64,000 bases of DNA. Origin: Hyphomicrobiaceae bacterium (lineage in GTDB: Bacteria; Pseudomonadota; Alphaproteobacteria; Rhizobiales; Hyphomicrobiaceae). Positions 15,971 to 25,023 of this stretch are shown here, piece after piece. Every line of letters starts with the position of its first letter. Positions within the stretch are counted from its first letter, which is position 1. The position numbers were made by a program, and so were the translations under genes. The stretch covers positions 1 to 64,000 of the forward strand of contig PKEY01000077.1 of the NCBI GenBank assembly GCA_002919265.1, written 5' to 3'. The notes beneath the pieces were generated by a model. The model was not told where the DNA came from. It saw only the letters and a program-made list of their open reading frames with translations, and did no database searches.

Positions 15971-16903
15971 TCAAGACTCAGCTTGTCCAGAACTGGGTGT
16001 GGCAGCAGCCCGGCTGCGCAACCAACCTGTTTCCCAGCCGATCAGCGCCCGCTTGCGCGTCAAACCCCAGTGATAGCCGCCAAGGCTTCCATCGGCGCGC
16101 AGCACGCGATGACAAGGGACCACGAACGATAGCGGGTTGCGACCGACAGCAGTCCCGACAGCCCGTGACGCGGTCGGACAGCCGAGATGGCGCGCGATAT
16201 CGGAATAGCTCACGGCACAACCCATCGGGATCTTGAGAAGCGTTTCCCAGACGCGCACCTCGAAGTCGGTTCCAATAAGGACGATGCGAACGGGCTGTTC
16301 GGGGGTCCAATTCCGGCAGTCGAAGATCCGCTGGATGTGAGGCATGGTTCGCTCGGGGGCCTCGACGTATCTGGCAAGCGGCCAACGGGCCTTCATTTCT
16401 GCCAACACGTCTTGCCGGTCTTGCCCGGCGTCCTCGTTGACGAACGCTAGCCCAGCAACGCCACGCTCGGTGGCGATGAGCAGAGCTTCTCCGAATGGCG
16501 TGGGGTGAAATCCATAGGCCATCTCGAGCCCCGCGCCGCGACGTTTGAATTCACCAGGCGTCATCGCCTCGTGGCTGACGAAGAGGTCGTGCAGGCGGCT
16601 CGGCCCGGAAAGCCCAACCTGATACGCGCATTCGAGCACGCTCGCAGATCCGGCCAGCAGTTTGCGGGCGTGGTCCGCCGTGATGGCCTGCACGAACTCC
16701 TTGGGACTCAGGCCGCACCAGCGCTTGAAAACCTTTTGGCAGTGAGCGGGACTCAGCCCGAGCTGACGGGCCAGCTGGTCCAGGTCGGGTTGCTCGCTCC
16801 AATTTTGGGAAAGATAGGCGATGGCCCGACGAACGATTTCGTAGTCGCGCGAGGGTTCCGCTTCTCCGGGAACGATCGGGATCGCATTGAGCTGCTGCAA
16901 CAT
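15971..16903 (-). CDS. AraC-type HTH / methylated-DNA-protein-cysteine methyltransferase fusion (Ada-like)
   Basis: A 310-residue protein. The N-terminal third is an AraC-type DNA-binding domain (two helix-turn-helix units around LDQLARQLGLSPAHCQKVF and VLECAYQVGLSGPSRLHD). The C-terminal third is an O6-alkylguanine transferase with active-site PCHRV in FVVPCHRVLRADGSLGGY, preceded by the IPMGCAVSYSDIARHLG segment. The N-terminal zinc/methyl-phosphotriester domain of E. coli Ada is absent, so phosphotriester sensing is not expected. It would repair O6-methylguanine by transferring the alkyl group to its own cysteine and could regulate genes. It lies tail-to-tail with the tRNA gene. Confidence 0.93.
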   Translation of the reverse strand: MLQQLNAIPIVPGEAEPSRDYEIVRRAIAYLSQNWSEQPDLDQLARQLGLSPAHCQKVFKRWCGLSPKEFVQAITADHARKLLAGSASVLECAYQVGLSGPSRLHDLFVSHEAMTPGEFKRRGAGLEMAYGFHPTPFGEALLIATERGVAGLAFVNEDAGQDRQDVLAEMKARWPLARYVEAPERTMPHIQRIFDCRNWTPEQPVRIVLIGTDFEVRVWETLLKIPMGCAVSYSDIARHLGCPTASRAVGTAVGRNPLSFVVPCHRVLRADGSLGGYHWGLTRKRALIGWETGWLRSRAAATPSSGQAES

Positions 16904-16985
16904 GGCAGGTCCTTGCCGTTGCTTCGGTCACTTGAGCCCAAGTAAGCACCGAAGGACCTGATGGCCACCCGATTCTTGGCGTTCC

Positions 16986-17480
16986 TCAGATTCTTGCACC
17001 GCGGGCTTCGATTAACGCGCCCTTTAGGGCCGACGCAAAGTCCCGCCGTTCGTCATCCGTCAGGAACTGGCCAAACAGCAGTTCACGACCCTGGGCGACG
17101 AGCCGGAGCTCGGTGCGTCCGTTGGGCCACTCCTTGAGCAACACGCGGGCCCAGAAAGGATTGAACTCGAATTCTTCCCGTCGACCATCCGGGTGCACCC
17201 TCGTGACAAGGACCTGATCGCGTGTCACGTCTACGAGCTCGAAAGCGCGGCCAGATCGATAATTGAGCCTGAAGGCAATGTAGACCAGCAGAACATCAAG
17301 TCCGAGGAAGCCAAAGATCGGCCAAGCGCCCATCATGAGAAACATCATGCCCAGGGCGAAGCTGAAACCGCCGATCAGGGTCATCAGGATGAGAAACCCG
17401 GTGGGGCTGAGAGAGCGATACGGCGTCAGAATAGCATGAAAGCCCGAATCGGGTTGCGTTAGCGGCTCATTGTCGGTCAT
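16986..17480 (-). CDS. DUF2244 membrane protein
   Basis: A 164-residue protein with two transmembrane segments (about residues 28-51 and 53-70) and a cytoplasmic domain with RTELRLVAQGRELLFGQFL. The N-terminal AILTPYRSLSPTGFLILM stretch is the recognised DUF2244 feature. Members are conserved integral membrane proteins of unknown function in alphaproteobacteria. It is divergent from nth with about 36 bp between the two starts, so they share a promoter region. Confidence 0.88.
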   Translation of the reverse strand: MTDNEPLTQPDSGFHAILTPYRSLSPTGFLILMTLIGGFSFALGMMFLMMGAWPIFGFLGLDVLLVYIAFRLNYRSGRAFELVDVTRDQVLVTRVHPDGRREEFEFNPFWARVLLKEWPNGRTELRLVAQGRELLFGQFLTDDERRDFASALKGALIEARGARI

Positions 17481-17516
17481 GACTCGCCACTCTCAGTTCA
17501 TCTCGAACGGATAACA

Positions 17517-18236
17517 ATGGACGCCAAGGCAAAGTTCTCTCCCACAACACCCGCCAAGGCCAAGTCGACGCGGCGACACACCCGCTCGAAGCTCTCGGCT
17601 GAAACTGTGCGCGAGATCTTTCGCCGCTTTGCGGCGGCCAACCCGGAGCCGAAAAGCGAGCTCGAGTATCATAATCCTTATACGCTGCTCGTTGCCGTTG
17701 TCCTTTCAGCGCAGGCGACGGATGCCGGGGTGAACAAAGCGACCCGGCCTCTGTTCAAAATAGCAGATACACCTGAAAAAATGGTCGCCCTCGGAGAAGA
17801 GCGCCTGCGCGAGGCGATCAAGACAATCGGGCTCTACCGCAACAAGGCGAAGAACGTCATTGCGCTCTCCGAACAGCTTATCAAGGAGTACGGCGGAAAG
17901 GTGCCGCGCAGCCGGGAGGCACTCGAAAAGCTTCCGGGCGTAGGCCGAAAGACCGCAAACGTCGTGCTGAACGTGGCTTTTGGCGAGCCAACCCTGGCCG
18001 TCGATACCCACGTGTTCCGGGTGGCAAACCGGATTGGCCTGGCCAATGGCTCGACGCCACTGGAAGTGGAGCAGCAACTCCTGAAGATCATTCCGGCCGA
18101 CTACGCCAGGAATGCCCATCACTGGCTCATCCTGCACGGCCGGTATGTGTGCAAGGCGAAGAAGCCGGAATGTCCGCGGTGCCTCATTCGAGATCTTTGT
18201 ACGTACGAAGCCAAGACCCTGCCGGCTGAGATGTGA
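17517..18236 (+). CDS. nth: Endonuclease III (Nth)
   Basis: A 239-residue base-excision repair glycosylase/AP lyase acting on oxidised pyrimidines. The helix-hairpin-helix and catalytic lysine are in LEKLPGVGRKTANVVLN, and the catalytic aspartate is in LAVDTHVFRVANRIGL. The C-terminal [4Fe-4S] motif is C-x6-C-x2-C-x5-C (CKAKKPECPRCLIRDLC). A lysine/arginine-rich N-terminal extension of about 30 residues precedes the family core, as is usual in Hyphomicrobiales. Its stop lies 3 bp from that of the convergent GMC oxidoreductase gene. Confidence 0.97.
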   Translation: MDAKAKFSPTTPAKAKSTRRHTRSKLSAETVREIFRRFAAANPEPKSELEYHNPYTLLVAVVLSAQATDAGVNKATRPLFKIADTPEKMVALGEERLREAIKTIGLYRNKAKNVIALSEQLIKEYGGKVPRSREALEKLPGVGRKTANVVLNVAFGEPTLAVDTHVFRVANRIGLANGSTPLEVEQQLLKIIPADYARNAHHWLILHGRYVCKAKKPECPRCLIRDLCTYEAKTLPAEM

Positions 18237-18239
18237 TTC

Positions 18240-19940
18240 TCAAGCCTGAGCCAAAAGTCCCGGGGCAGAAGGTGATGCCGGCGTTGCGACGGGCACAGCT
18301 TCGTCGTGAAACGAAAGCCCGAAGTCCTGAGCCATGTGGAGCATGGCTCGTTCGGCGAGTGCGGTGATTGTGAGCAGCGGATTGACCCCGAGCGAGCGGG
18401 GGATTGCAGCACCATCCATAACGTACAGGCCCGGATAGACGTCGTTCGCGCCAGCGTCTTTGCGGCCGTCGAAAACCTGCCCTTTGTGGTTCACTACCCC
18501 CTCTGTGCGGTCGCGGCCCATGGCGCAGCCTCCGAGGGGGTGTGCTGTTGCGGGCTGATGACCCATCAGCGTGCCGGATAAAGGATTTTTGACGTACTTG
18601 CCACCGACTTCCTCGACGAGCTTCGACAATATCGCATCGAGTCGTTGGTAAACCGGCTCGTCTCTGGCGCCGGGCCAGGAAACCGTAACGCGATCGCCGT
18701 CAAGGACGAGACGGCCGGTGGAAGTGTCATGGGAAACGGCGAAAAACGTTTGAAGCCTTGAGAACGGCCCCTTGTAGACACCGTTGATCAGGCTCTGAAC
18801 GGCACCGAGTAACCGCCCGTTGGGCATGAACAAGACCGGCAAGATTGGCGCAAGGGCGGACGGAAGCACACCTTCCTGGACGGTAAGCTCTTGGGCGAGA
18901 TCGGTAGCATTTCGGAGCTCGACCTGGCCGGAAACGCAGGCGCCGACACATCCCTCGAGTTCGATGCGTGGCGGATAACCTGTGCCGATCGCATTGACCG
19001 GCATGTTCGCGCCGTATCCGAAGGCGATGATATCTCCATTTGCCGAAAATCGTTCGCCGAGCTGTGGCGAAAGAGGAAGGCCCTCAGCGGCTGAGCGCAG
19101 CAGGATTTCCGTCGAACCCAGCGTACCGGCTGCCAAGATGACCATTTCCGCCGTCAATGCAATCTCGCTGGCGTCGCCGTTTGTGCCGTCTAAGCGCCGG
19201 ATACGGACCTGCCAAAGGCCATCCCGGCGGCGCGCGAGGGACCGCACCATCGCTTCCGTAAAAAGATGCGCGCCGTGACGAGCCGCATCCGGAAGATAAG
19301 TCAACGCAACGGTGTTTTTTGCCCCGACGTTGCAACCGCCGCAGCAATCACCGCAGCGGGTGCAAGCCGGTTGCGCAATTCCGGCAACGTTGATGTTTTC
19401 CTCAAAACTGACGACCACCGTTGGCGCGATTGGTTCGGCGCCAACCGCGCGGGCCGCTGCAGAAAGAGCTTTAAATTTCAGGTGTTCCGCAGCTTTCGGA
19501 TCGCTGGCTGGCCGAAGCCAGCGCCTTGCGCGCCGGAATCCTTCCGCGAGAAAATCGTCTTGCGCCATCTGGCCGGGCCAGACTTCATCGGCAAACACCC
19601 GCGGATCCGGCTCCAGCGCGACTCCCGCGTTGACCAGCGAGCCTCCGCCGAGGCCGCAGCCGACCAACACGTGCATGTCGTCACCGAGGCGAACGTCATA
19701 AAGCGCCGTCTCTCGGCCCATGTTCATTCGCCGGCCGCGTACTTGGAGCTCGTTTCGCAAATCCGGAAAACGCGTGGGAAATTCGCCGGTCAGAAACTCG
19801 CGTCCGCGTTCGAGAACGGCTACGCGCTTGCCGGCGCGTGCCAGGCGTGACGCAGCAACGCCGCCTCCATAGCCCGAGCCCACGACAATGACGTCATAGT
19901 GATCCTGCCGCTGATCCAGACTGCGAGCGAGCCGCGCCAT
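18240..19940 (-). CDS. GMC-type FAD oxidoreductase (cholesterol-oxidase-like) with CxxCxxCxxxC motif
   Basis: A 566-residue flavoprotein. The FAD-binding Rossmann motif is at the N-terminus (DVIVVGSGYGGGVAASRLA) followed by VGCGLGGGSLVNAGV. The C-terminal GMC domain contains THPLGG-like ATAHPLGGCAMG, and PRSLGVNPLLTITALAERA closes the fold. The active-site region and length fit the cholesterol-oxidase-like branch (bacterial sterol or alcohol oxidases). Residues 193-203 read CTRCGDCCGGC, a ferredoxin-like C-x2-C-x2-C-x3-C arrangement, which is not a feature of classical GMC oxidases. No secretion signal is seen. The substrate is not evident. Confidence 0.85.
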   Translation of the reverse strand: MARLARSLDQRQDHYDVIVVGSGYGGGVAASRLARAGKRVAVLERGREFLTGEFPTRFPDLRNELQVRGRRMNMGRETALYDVRLGDDMHVLVGCGLGGGSLVNAGVALEPDPRVFADEVWPGQMAQDDFLAEGFRRARRWLRPASDPKAAEHLKFKALSAAARAVGAEPIAPTVVVSFEENINVAGIAQPACTRCGDCCGGCNVGAKNTVALTYLPDAARHGAHLFTEAMVRSLARRRDGLWQVRIRRLDGTNGDASEIALTAEMVILAAGTLGSTEILLRSAAEGLPLSPQLGERFSANGDIIAFGYGANMPVNAIGTGYPPRIELEGCVGACVSGQVELRNATDLAQELTVQEGVLPSALAPILPVLFMPNGRLLGAVQSLINGVYKGPFSRLQTFFAVSHDTSTGRLVLDGDRVTVSWPGARDEPVYQRLDAILSKLVEEVGGKYVKNPLSGTLMGHQPATAHPLGGCAMGRDRTEGVVNHKGQVFDGRKDAGANDVYPGLYVMDGAAIPRSLGVNPLLTITALAERAMLHMAQDFGLSFHDEAVPVATPASPSAPGLLAQA

Positions 19941-20050
19941 GCCTAAACCACCTTGCTGGAATTCGCGATGACCACCTCGATAGCACGTTGGCAGACGTTG
20001 TCCTTTGACTGACTTCCTATCGAGGTGAATGGTTCCGGTGGATAAGTTGG

Positions 20051-21013
20051 TTATCTGAAAATGTAGGGCACCTCGTAACTCAAATTGCCGTTCGCCAGGG
20101 CCGGGGGCGGCACCGGAAACTTTGCGCTCCGAACAGCCGAAAGGGCAGCTTCATCCAGGACCTTCTGGCCGCTGGACCGCGAGATTCGAGCTTCGCGCAC
20201 CTCACCCGACTGGCCAACAGTGAAGCTGATTCGGACGGTACCGCGCACGCCCGCAGTCGCGCGCGGCTTTCTGCGGGCGAGGGTTTCGATGATCGTCTTC
20301 GCGTATTCGTTGGCGATGCCGGCGCTGGCGGCCGCGGCCTGCTGGCCGGAAGTGTCTATTGCGTCGATGCCGCGCGCGGCAGCGCCGCCCTCGTCAGATG
20401 CCTCGCTGGCTTCCGAGGCGCGGGAAGGATCGGCCGCTTCGGGTTGGCTTTCTGGTTGCTGTTTGTCTTCGGGTTCCGGCTCTTGTGGAATCGGATGGTC
20501 CGGAGCCTTGTCGGCAACTGCCAACGCGATTTCCGCGGGCTCCGGCGGCGGCTCTTCCGGTTTTGCTTCAGGAATAATGAGGTCCGGCTTCGGACCAGGG
20601 CTTTGCGTTTCTGCTTCAGATTGAATCGGCTTCTGGTCGAGTGTGGCGATGCTGGCTTCGGATGGCGTTGATCCCGGCACAGAATGATCGACTCGCTCGG
20701 GCGGCGCAGGCGTGGATTCGTTGCCTGAAACTCGGCTCTCCAGCGCCTTGGCCGACACGATCTCGACGGCGATAGCCTCAAGCTCCTGGCCACCTGCCCC
20801 GACGGGGCCCCGCTCAAAGTGCCAGCTGACGATCAGAAGAATGAGCGCATGGGCGGAGAATGCTGCGGCGAAGCTCAGCGACCATAACCTGCGCTGGGCG
20901 CTTTTCGGCATGCCTTCCGCAGCCGAAAAATCGATCGATACAGCCTCGGGTGCTGGTGGTAGCTCCACCGAATCCTGCTGGCCGCCAGCAGTTTGATGAT
21001 TCGGCTCGCTCAT
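20051..21013 (-). CDS. TonB-family energy transducer
   Basis: A 320-residue protein. After a cytoplasmic N-terminus of about 45 residues there is one transmembrane segment (LSFAAAFSAHALILLIVSW, with the conserved-type His in the helix). A long proline/glutamate-rich periplasmic spacer (about residues 90-205) follows, and then a C-terminal TonB box-binding domain (GVRGTVRISFTVGQSGEVRE, with VLDEAALSAVRSAKFP and a final YEVPYIFR). It would couple the proton motive force through ExbB/ExbD to outer-membrane receptors. No exbB, exbD or receptor gene is in the window. Confidence 0.9.
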   Translation of the reverse strand: MSEPNHQTAGGQQDSVELPPAPEAVSIDFSAAEGMPKSAQRRLWSLSFAAAFSAHALILLIVSWHFERGPVGAGGQELEAIAVEIVSAKALESRVSGNESTPAPPERVDHSVPGSTPSEASIATLDQKPIQSEAETQSPGPKPDLIIPEAKPEEPPPEPAEIALAVADKAPDHPIPQEPEPEDKQQPESQPEAADPSRASEASEASDEGGAAARGIDAIDTSGQQAAAASAGIANEYAKTIIETLARRKPRATAGVRGTVRISFTVGQSGEVREARISRSSGQKVLDEAALSAVRSAKFPVPPPALANGNLSYEVPYIFR

Positions 21014-21131
21014 TCCTTGTTCCGGAACAATCCACAGCTTACACGAGTTGCGCGAGGCAATCTATACCATCAACTGCCCATCTGTCGTGACGCTTTGGGC
21101 AGCATGTCACACAACAATCGTCCAGCGCGTT

Positions 21132-21989
21132 CTAGCTCGCCGCTCTGCTGTCTGAATAGGTCGCGCTCAGGCGCTGGGCGGCGTCGTGCATGATCGGGAC
21201 GAACGATAGCGCTTCCTGAATGGAGATACGCGCAGCCGGTGCAGATACGGCTATCCCGCCGACGACCTGCCCCGATTTCGCAATGACTGGGACGGATACA
21301 CACACGACGCCCTCGATGAATTCCTCGTCATCGATGCCGATGCGCGTGCGATTGATCCGCTCGAGTGCTTCGTTGAGTTTCACTGGGTCGGTAATTGTCC
21401 GGGTCGTCAGCCGCGTTAGTGGCATGCTGGCGATGGCAGCTGCGCGCTCGTGCGCCGGCAGCAATGCGAGCAGCAATTTCCCGATAGCCGTACAATGTGC
21501 AGGAACGCGACTACCTGCCTCAAAACGTAGCGCAAGAGGCCATTTCGCTTCCACGCGGTCGAGATAAACGACCTCAGAACCCACAAGAACCCCGAAATTG
21601 CACGTTTCTCCGGTCTTTTCTGAAACAGAGCGCAGGATGGCGTGGCGACGGCTCCGCGGAGCGGCGGTTGCCAATGTGGAAAGGGCCAGTGAGATGAGCC
21701 GCGGCCCCTCGATCAGACCACGTTTTAGCGGTTCCCTGGCGAGATAGCCCATTTCGGCTAGCATCGTTGTGATGCGATGGGCCGTTGGTTTGGTAAGGCC
21801 GCATGTGCGTACCAGATCGGTCATGGTGAGTGGTTGCTTGGCGTTGGCGATCGCCTCCAGAATGGCAAACGCCTTCCCCATTGCTCCGAGATGAACGGTG
21901 TCATTCGATGCTGACGCCCGACGAGCCGCCTGATCCCGCTCCTCCTCTCCTGCCGGCGTCTGCAGGTTTGTCTCGGTGCTCTCGGTCAT
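21132..21989 (-). CDS. IclR-family transcriptional regulator
   Basis: A 285-residue regulator. The N-terminal winged helix-turn-helix is at about residues 35-85 (AFAILEAIANAKQPLTMTDL, then LTKPTAHRITTML). The C-terminal IclR effector domain has ARRSRRHAILRSVSEKTGETC-like sequence and ends with GGIAVSAPAARIS. The start MTESTETN was chosen over an ATG five codons upstream. It is divergent from the OYE/aldehyde dehydrogenase genes, and the inverted repeat at 22168-22194 between them is the likely operator. The effector is unknown; IclR proteins typically sense small aromatic or organic acids. Confidence 0.9.
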   Translation of the reverse strand: MTESTETNLQTPAGEEERDQAARRASASNDTVHLGAMGKAFAILEAIANAKQPLTMTDLVRTCGLTKPTAHRITTMLAEMGYLAREPLKRGLIEGPRLISLALSTLATAAPRSRRHAILRSVSEKTGETCNFGVLVGSEVVYLDRVEAKWPLALRFEAGSRVPAHCTAIGKLLLALLPAHERAAAIASMPLTRLTTRTITDPVKLNEALERINRTRIGIDDEEFIEGVVCVSVPVIAKSGQVVGGIAVSAPAARISIQEALSFVPIMHDAAQRLSATYSDSRAAS

Positions 21990-22167
21990 GGCGCGACCTT
22001 CCATCTCTCGAATAACGGAACTATGCGGCGGAAATTGCGGGCAATCAACGCAACCGTCAGATTGCTGTGATCTGGATCAATAGCCGGCGTTCGTGCTCCG
22101 GCACCGATTGTTGGGTTGGCAGTTGATCTTTGGAGACTTCTTAGCTGAACACTAAACAAATTTTGAT

Positions 22168-22194
22168 TGTTCGAAAGTATTGATCCTTCGAACA
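22168..22194. promoter_or_regulatory. Putative IclR operator
   Basis: TGTTCGAA and TTCGAACA form a perfect 8-bp inverted repeat with an 11-nt spacer, in the intergenic region shared by the IclR gene and the OYE gene, 57 bp before the OYE start. Each arm also contains the self-complementary TTCGAA. The position fits control of both divergent units; assignment to this regulator is inference. Confidence 0.55.
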
Positions 22195-22250
22195 TCAGGT
22201 TCTAGTTTCCCGCCCCACAAGGTACCGTTTCCCCAGATCAGGATCCCGCG

Positions 22251-23372
22251 ATGTCAAACAGCAAACTGTTTTCGCCAACGCGTCTCCGCGGTCTCGAACT
22301 CGACAACCGCATCGTCGTCGCTCCCATGTGCCAGTACTCGGCCGTAAATGGTTCGGCCACGGATTGGCACATGATGCACATCGGGACGCTAACGAACTCC
22401 GGTGCCGGGTTGTTCATTATTGAGGCTACCGGTGTCGAGCTTGCGGGCCGCATTAGCCCCGGCTGCCTTTCCCTCGCCTCGGACGAGAACGAGCAGGCGC
22501 TCAAGCGGGTGATCGACTCGTGCCGCAAGTACGGCTCGGCCAAGATTGGCATTCAGCTCGGCCACGCTGGTCGCAAGGCGTCGACTCATCGGCCGTGGGA
22601 AGGCTCGCCGCCAGGGGGCCCGCTGGGGCCATCGGAAGGCGCGTGGCAGACGAAGGCCCCTTCAGCCATTCCGTTCAACGAAGGCTGGCATGTGCCGAAG
22701 GCGCTGACATCGCAGGAGATCGAGGAACTGATCCAGGCGTTCGTCGATGCGGCCCGCCGCGCCGATCGCATCGGCATCGACCTCATCGAGCTACATGGCG
22801 CTCACGGCTACCTCATCAACCAGTTCCTCTCGCCGCTGTCGAACAAGCGGGAGGATGAGTGGGGCGGCAGCCTCGAGAACCGCATGCGCTTCCCGCTTGA
22901 GGTGTTCAAGGCCGTGCGCGCGGTATGGCCGGAGGAGAAGCCGCTTGGCATCCGCATCTCGGCTGTCGAGTGGGTCGATGGCGGCTGGTCCATCGAGGAT
23001 TCCATCGAGTTTGCGAAGCGGCTCAAGGATCTCGGCTGCGACTTCATCGACGTCTCTTCTGGCGGCAATGATCCGCGCGCCCGCATCCCCCTCGGGCCGG
23101 GTTATCAGGTCCCGTTCGCGGAGCAGATCAAGAAAGCCGTCGGTATTCCGGTAATGGCGGTCGGCTTGATCACCGAGGCGCAGCAAGCCGAAAGTATCAT
23201 CGCTGAAGGCAGGGCCGATTTCGTCGCCATCGCGAGGGCATTCCTCGACAACCCACATTGGGCTTGGCATGCTGCCTACCGTTTGGGTACGCAGCCAAAA
23301 TGGCCCAACCAGTATCGTCGGGTTGGACCAGACCTCTGGCCTCCTGCTAAACAGTATGCGGCGTCCGCCTGA
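22251..23372 (+). CDS. NADH:flavin oxidoreductase, Old Yellow Enzyme family
   Basis: A 373-residue FMN-dependent TIM-barrel ene-reductase of the YqjM-like class. It begins KLFSPTRLRGLELDNRIVVA and carries PMCQYSA (the cysteine that tunes FMN potential in this subclass), QLGHAGRKA (FMN contact His) and ELHGAHGYLINQFLSP. The C-terminal FMN phosphate segment is near VAVGLITEAQQAESI and RADFVAIARAFL. Length is typical. It would reduce alpha,beta-unsaturated carbonyls with NAD(P)H. It is followed 114 bp later by an aldehyde dehydrogenase on the same strand, which suggests a catabolic pair under IclR control. Confidence 0.93.
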   Translation: MSNSKLFSPTRLRGLELDNRIVVAPMCQYSAVNGSATDWHMMHIGTLTNSGAGLFIIEATGVELAGRISPGCLSLASDENEQALKRVIDSCRKYGSAKIGIQLGHAGRKASTHRPWEGSPPGGPLGPSEGAWQTKAPSAIPFNEGWHVPKALTSQEIEELIQAFVDAARRADRIGIDLIELHGAHGYLINQFLSPLSNKREDEWGGSLENRMRFPLEVFKAVRAVWPEEKPLGIRISAVEWVDGGWSIEDSIEFAKRLKDLGCDFIDVSSGGNDPRARIPLGPGYQVPFAEQIKKAVGIPVMAVGLITEAQQAESIIAEGRADFVAIARAFLDNPHWAWHAAYRLGTQPKWPNQYRRVGPDLWPPAKQYAASA

Positions 23373-23486
23373 GACGACGGTCGACAGCTACGGACGCTCG
23401 CGCCAAAGGCGGTGGCAGATGACACCGTGGCGGAGGCGCGAGCTTCTAATTGAGTGGGGCGAAGTTAAACATCGGAAAGAAAACTT

Positions 23487-24917
23487 ATGTACGAGAATCT
23501 CAGCCTCTACATCGATGGTAAGTTCACGTCGGGCGATAGCGGGGTTACGTCCGACGTCATCAATCCCGCGAACGACACGGTTCTGGCCAAGCTTCCGCAT
23601 GCCAAGAAGGCCGAGCTCGACGCCGCGCTCGCGGCAGCCGACAAAGGCTTCAAGGAGTGGAAGCGCGTTTCGGCCTATGAGCGCGCGAAGATCCTGCGCA
23701 AGGCTGCCGACCTCATTCGTGAGCGCACCGAAGACATTGCGAAGGTGCTCACACAGGAGCAGGGCAAGATCTTGATCGAGGCCCGGCTCGAGGTTCAGGG
23801 CGCTGCGGACATCACGGACTGGTTTGCGGAGGAAGGTCGCCGCGCTTACGGCCGCATCATCCCGGCTCGCGCCGAGGGCGTGCGCAACATGGTCATCATG
23901 GAGCCGATTGGCCCGGTGGCCGGCTTCGCGCCGTGGAACTTCCCGGTGACGCAGGCCGTGCGCAAGATCGCGGCAGCGCTCGCGGCGGGTTGCTCGATCA
24001 TCATCAAGTGCCCTGAGGAGACGCCAGGTTCACCGCTCGCTCTTGTTCGCTGCTTCCACGATGCGGGCGTTCCTCCGGGCGTCATCAATCTCGTCTATGG
24101 CACCCCGGCAGAGATCTCGGAGTACCTCATCCCGTCTCCGATCATCCGCAAGATCTCGTTCACCGGCTCGGTGCCGGTCGGCAAGCATCTCAATGCGCTT
24201 GCGGCCGCCCACATGAAGCGGGCCACCATGGAGCTCGGCGGTCATGCGCCCGTGCTCGTCTACGACGACGTGGACGTCGAGTATGTGGCCAAGCTGATGG
24301 CGGCGATGAAGTACCGCAACGCCGGCCAGGTCTGCATCTCGCCGACGCGTTTCTTCCTGCAAGAGAAGATCTACGACAAGTTCGTGGCCCAGTTCACGGA
24401 TCTCGCCAAGAACATCAAGGTCGGCGACGGTATGGACCCCACCAGCAAGATGGGTCCGCTCGCCAATGCTCGGCGGGTGAATGCCATCGAGCAGTTCGTG
24501 CAGGATGCGGTGGAGAAGGGTGCCCAGGTCGCTACGGGCGGCAAGCGCATCGGCAATCAGGGCAACTTCTTCGAGCCGACCGTGCTGACCGACGTGCCCG
24601 ACAACGCCCGCATCATGAACGAGGAGCCGTTCGGCCCCGTCGCCGTGATGCTGCGCTTCAAGGACACGGAGGAAGTGCTGCCGCGGGCCAACAAGCTGCC
24701 CTACGGCCTTGCCAGCTACGCCTTCACGCGGAATGGCAAGACGGCGGCGCAGATCGCGGACGCGCTCGAGAGCGGCATGGTCACCATCAACCACCACGGC
24801 CTTGCGCTGCCCGAGACGCCGTTCGGCGGCATCAAGGACTCCGGCTTCGGCCACGAGGGCGGGACGGAAGGCTTGCTGGTCTACATGCAGCCGAAGTTCG
24901 TGAGCTACATGGGCTAG
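23487..24917 (+). CDS. NAD(P)-dependent aldehyde dehydrogenase, succinate-semialdehyde dehydrogenase-like
   Basis: A 476-residue ALDH. The N-terminal oligomerisation and NAD-binding domain includes GFAPWNFPVTQAVRKIA. The general-base glutamate is in MELGGHAPVLVYDD, and the catalytic cysteine in NAGQVCISPTRFF. GPVAVMLRF and the C-terminal PFGGIKDSGFGHEGG fit the SSADH/GabD-type subfamily. It oxidises an aldehyde, probably a semialdehyde, to the acid. It is the second gene after the OYE enzyme and is closed by the intrinsic terminator at 24943. Subfamily assignment is by similarity and the true substrate is unproven. Confidence 0.92.
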   Translation: MYENLSLYIDGKFTSGDSGVTSDVINPANDTVLAKLPHAKKAELDAALAAADKGFKEWKRVSAYERAKILRKAADLIRERTEDIAKVLTQEQGKILIEARLEVQGAADITDWFAEEGRRAYGRIIPARAEGVRNMVIMEPIGPVAGFAPWNFPVTQAVRKIAAALAAGCSIIIKCPEETPGSPLALVRCFHDAGVPPGVINLVYGTPAEISEYLIPSPIIRKISFTGSVPVGKHLNALAAAHMKRATMELGGHAPVLVYDDVDVEYVAKLMAAMKYRNAGQVCISPTRFFLQEKIYDKFVAQFTDLAKNIKVGDGMDPTSKMGPLANARRVNAIEQFVQDAVEKGAQVATGGKRIGNQGNFFEPTVLTDVPDNARIMNEEPFGPVAVMLRFKDTEEVLPRANKLPYGLASYAFTRNGKTAAQIADALESGMVTINHHGLALPETPFGGIKDSGFGHEGGTEGLLVYMQPKFVSYMG

Positions 24918-24942
24918 AGGCACTGGTAGCCGCGCAGAAAAA

Positions 24943-24978
24943 GAAGAGGCAGGTCCGAAAGGCCTGCCTCTTTCATTT
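24943..24978 (+). terminator. Intrinsic terminator after the aldehyde dehydrogenase
   Basis: AAGAGGCAGG pairs with CCTGCCTCTT as a perfect 10-bp stem; the short loop contains a further CC-GAAA-GG pairing. The stem is followed by TTTCATTTTT. It ends the OYE-ALDH transcript, and the A-rich 5' side could also stop the convergent decarboxylase genes. Confidence 0.85.
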
Positions 24979-25023
24979 TTGACGGGAAGCTGCGCGTCAA
25001 GCAGCGACGACAGTCGTTTCCGA

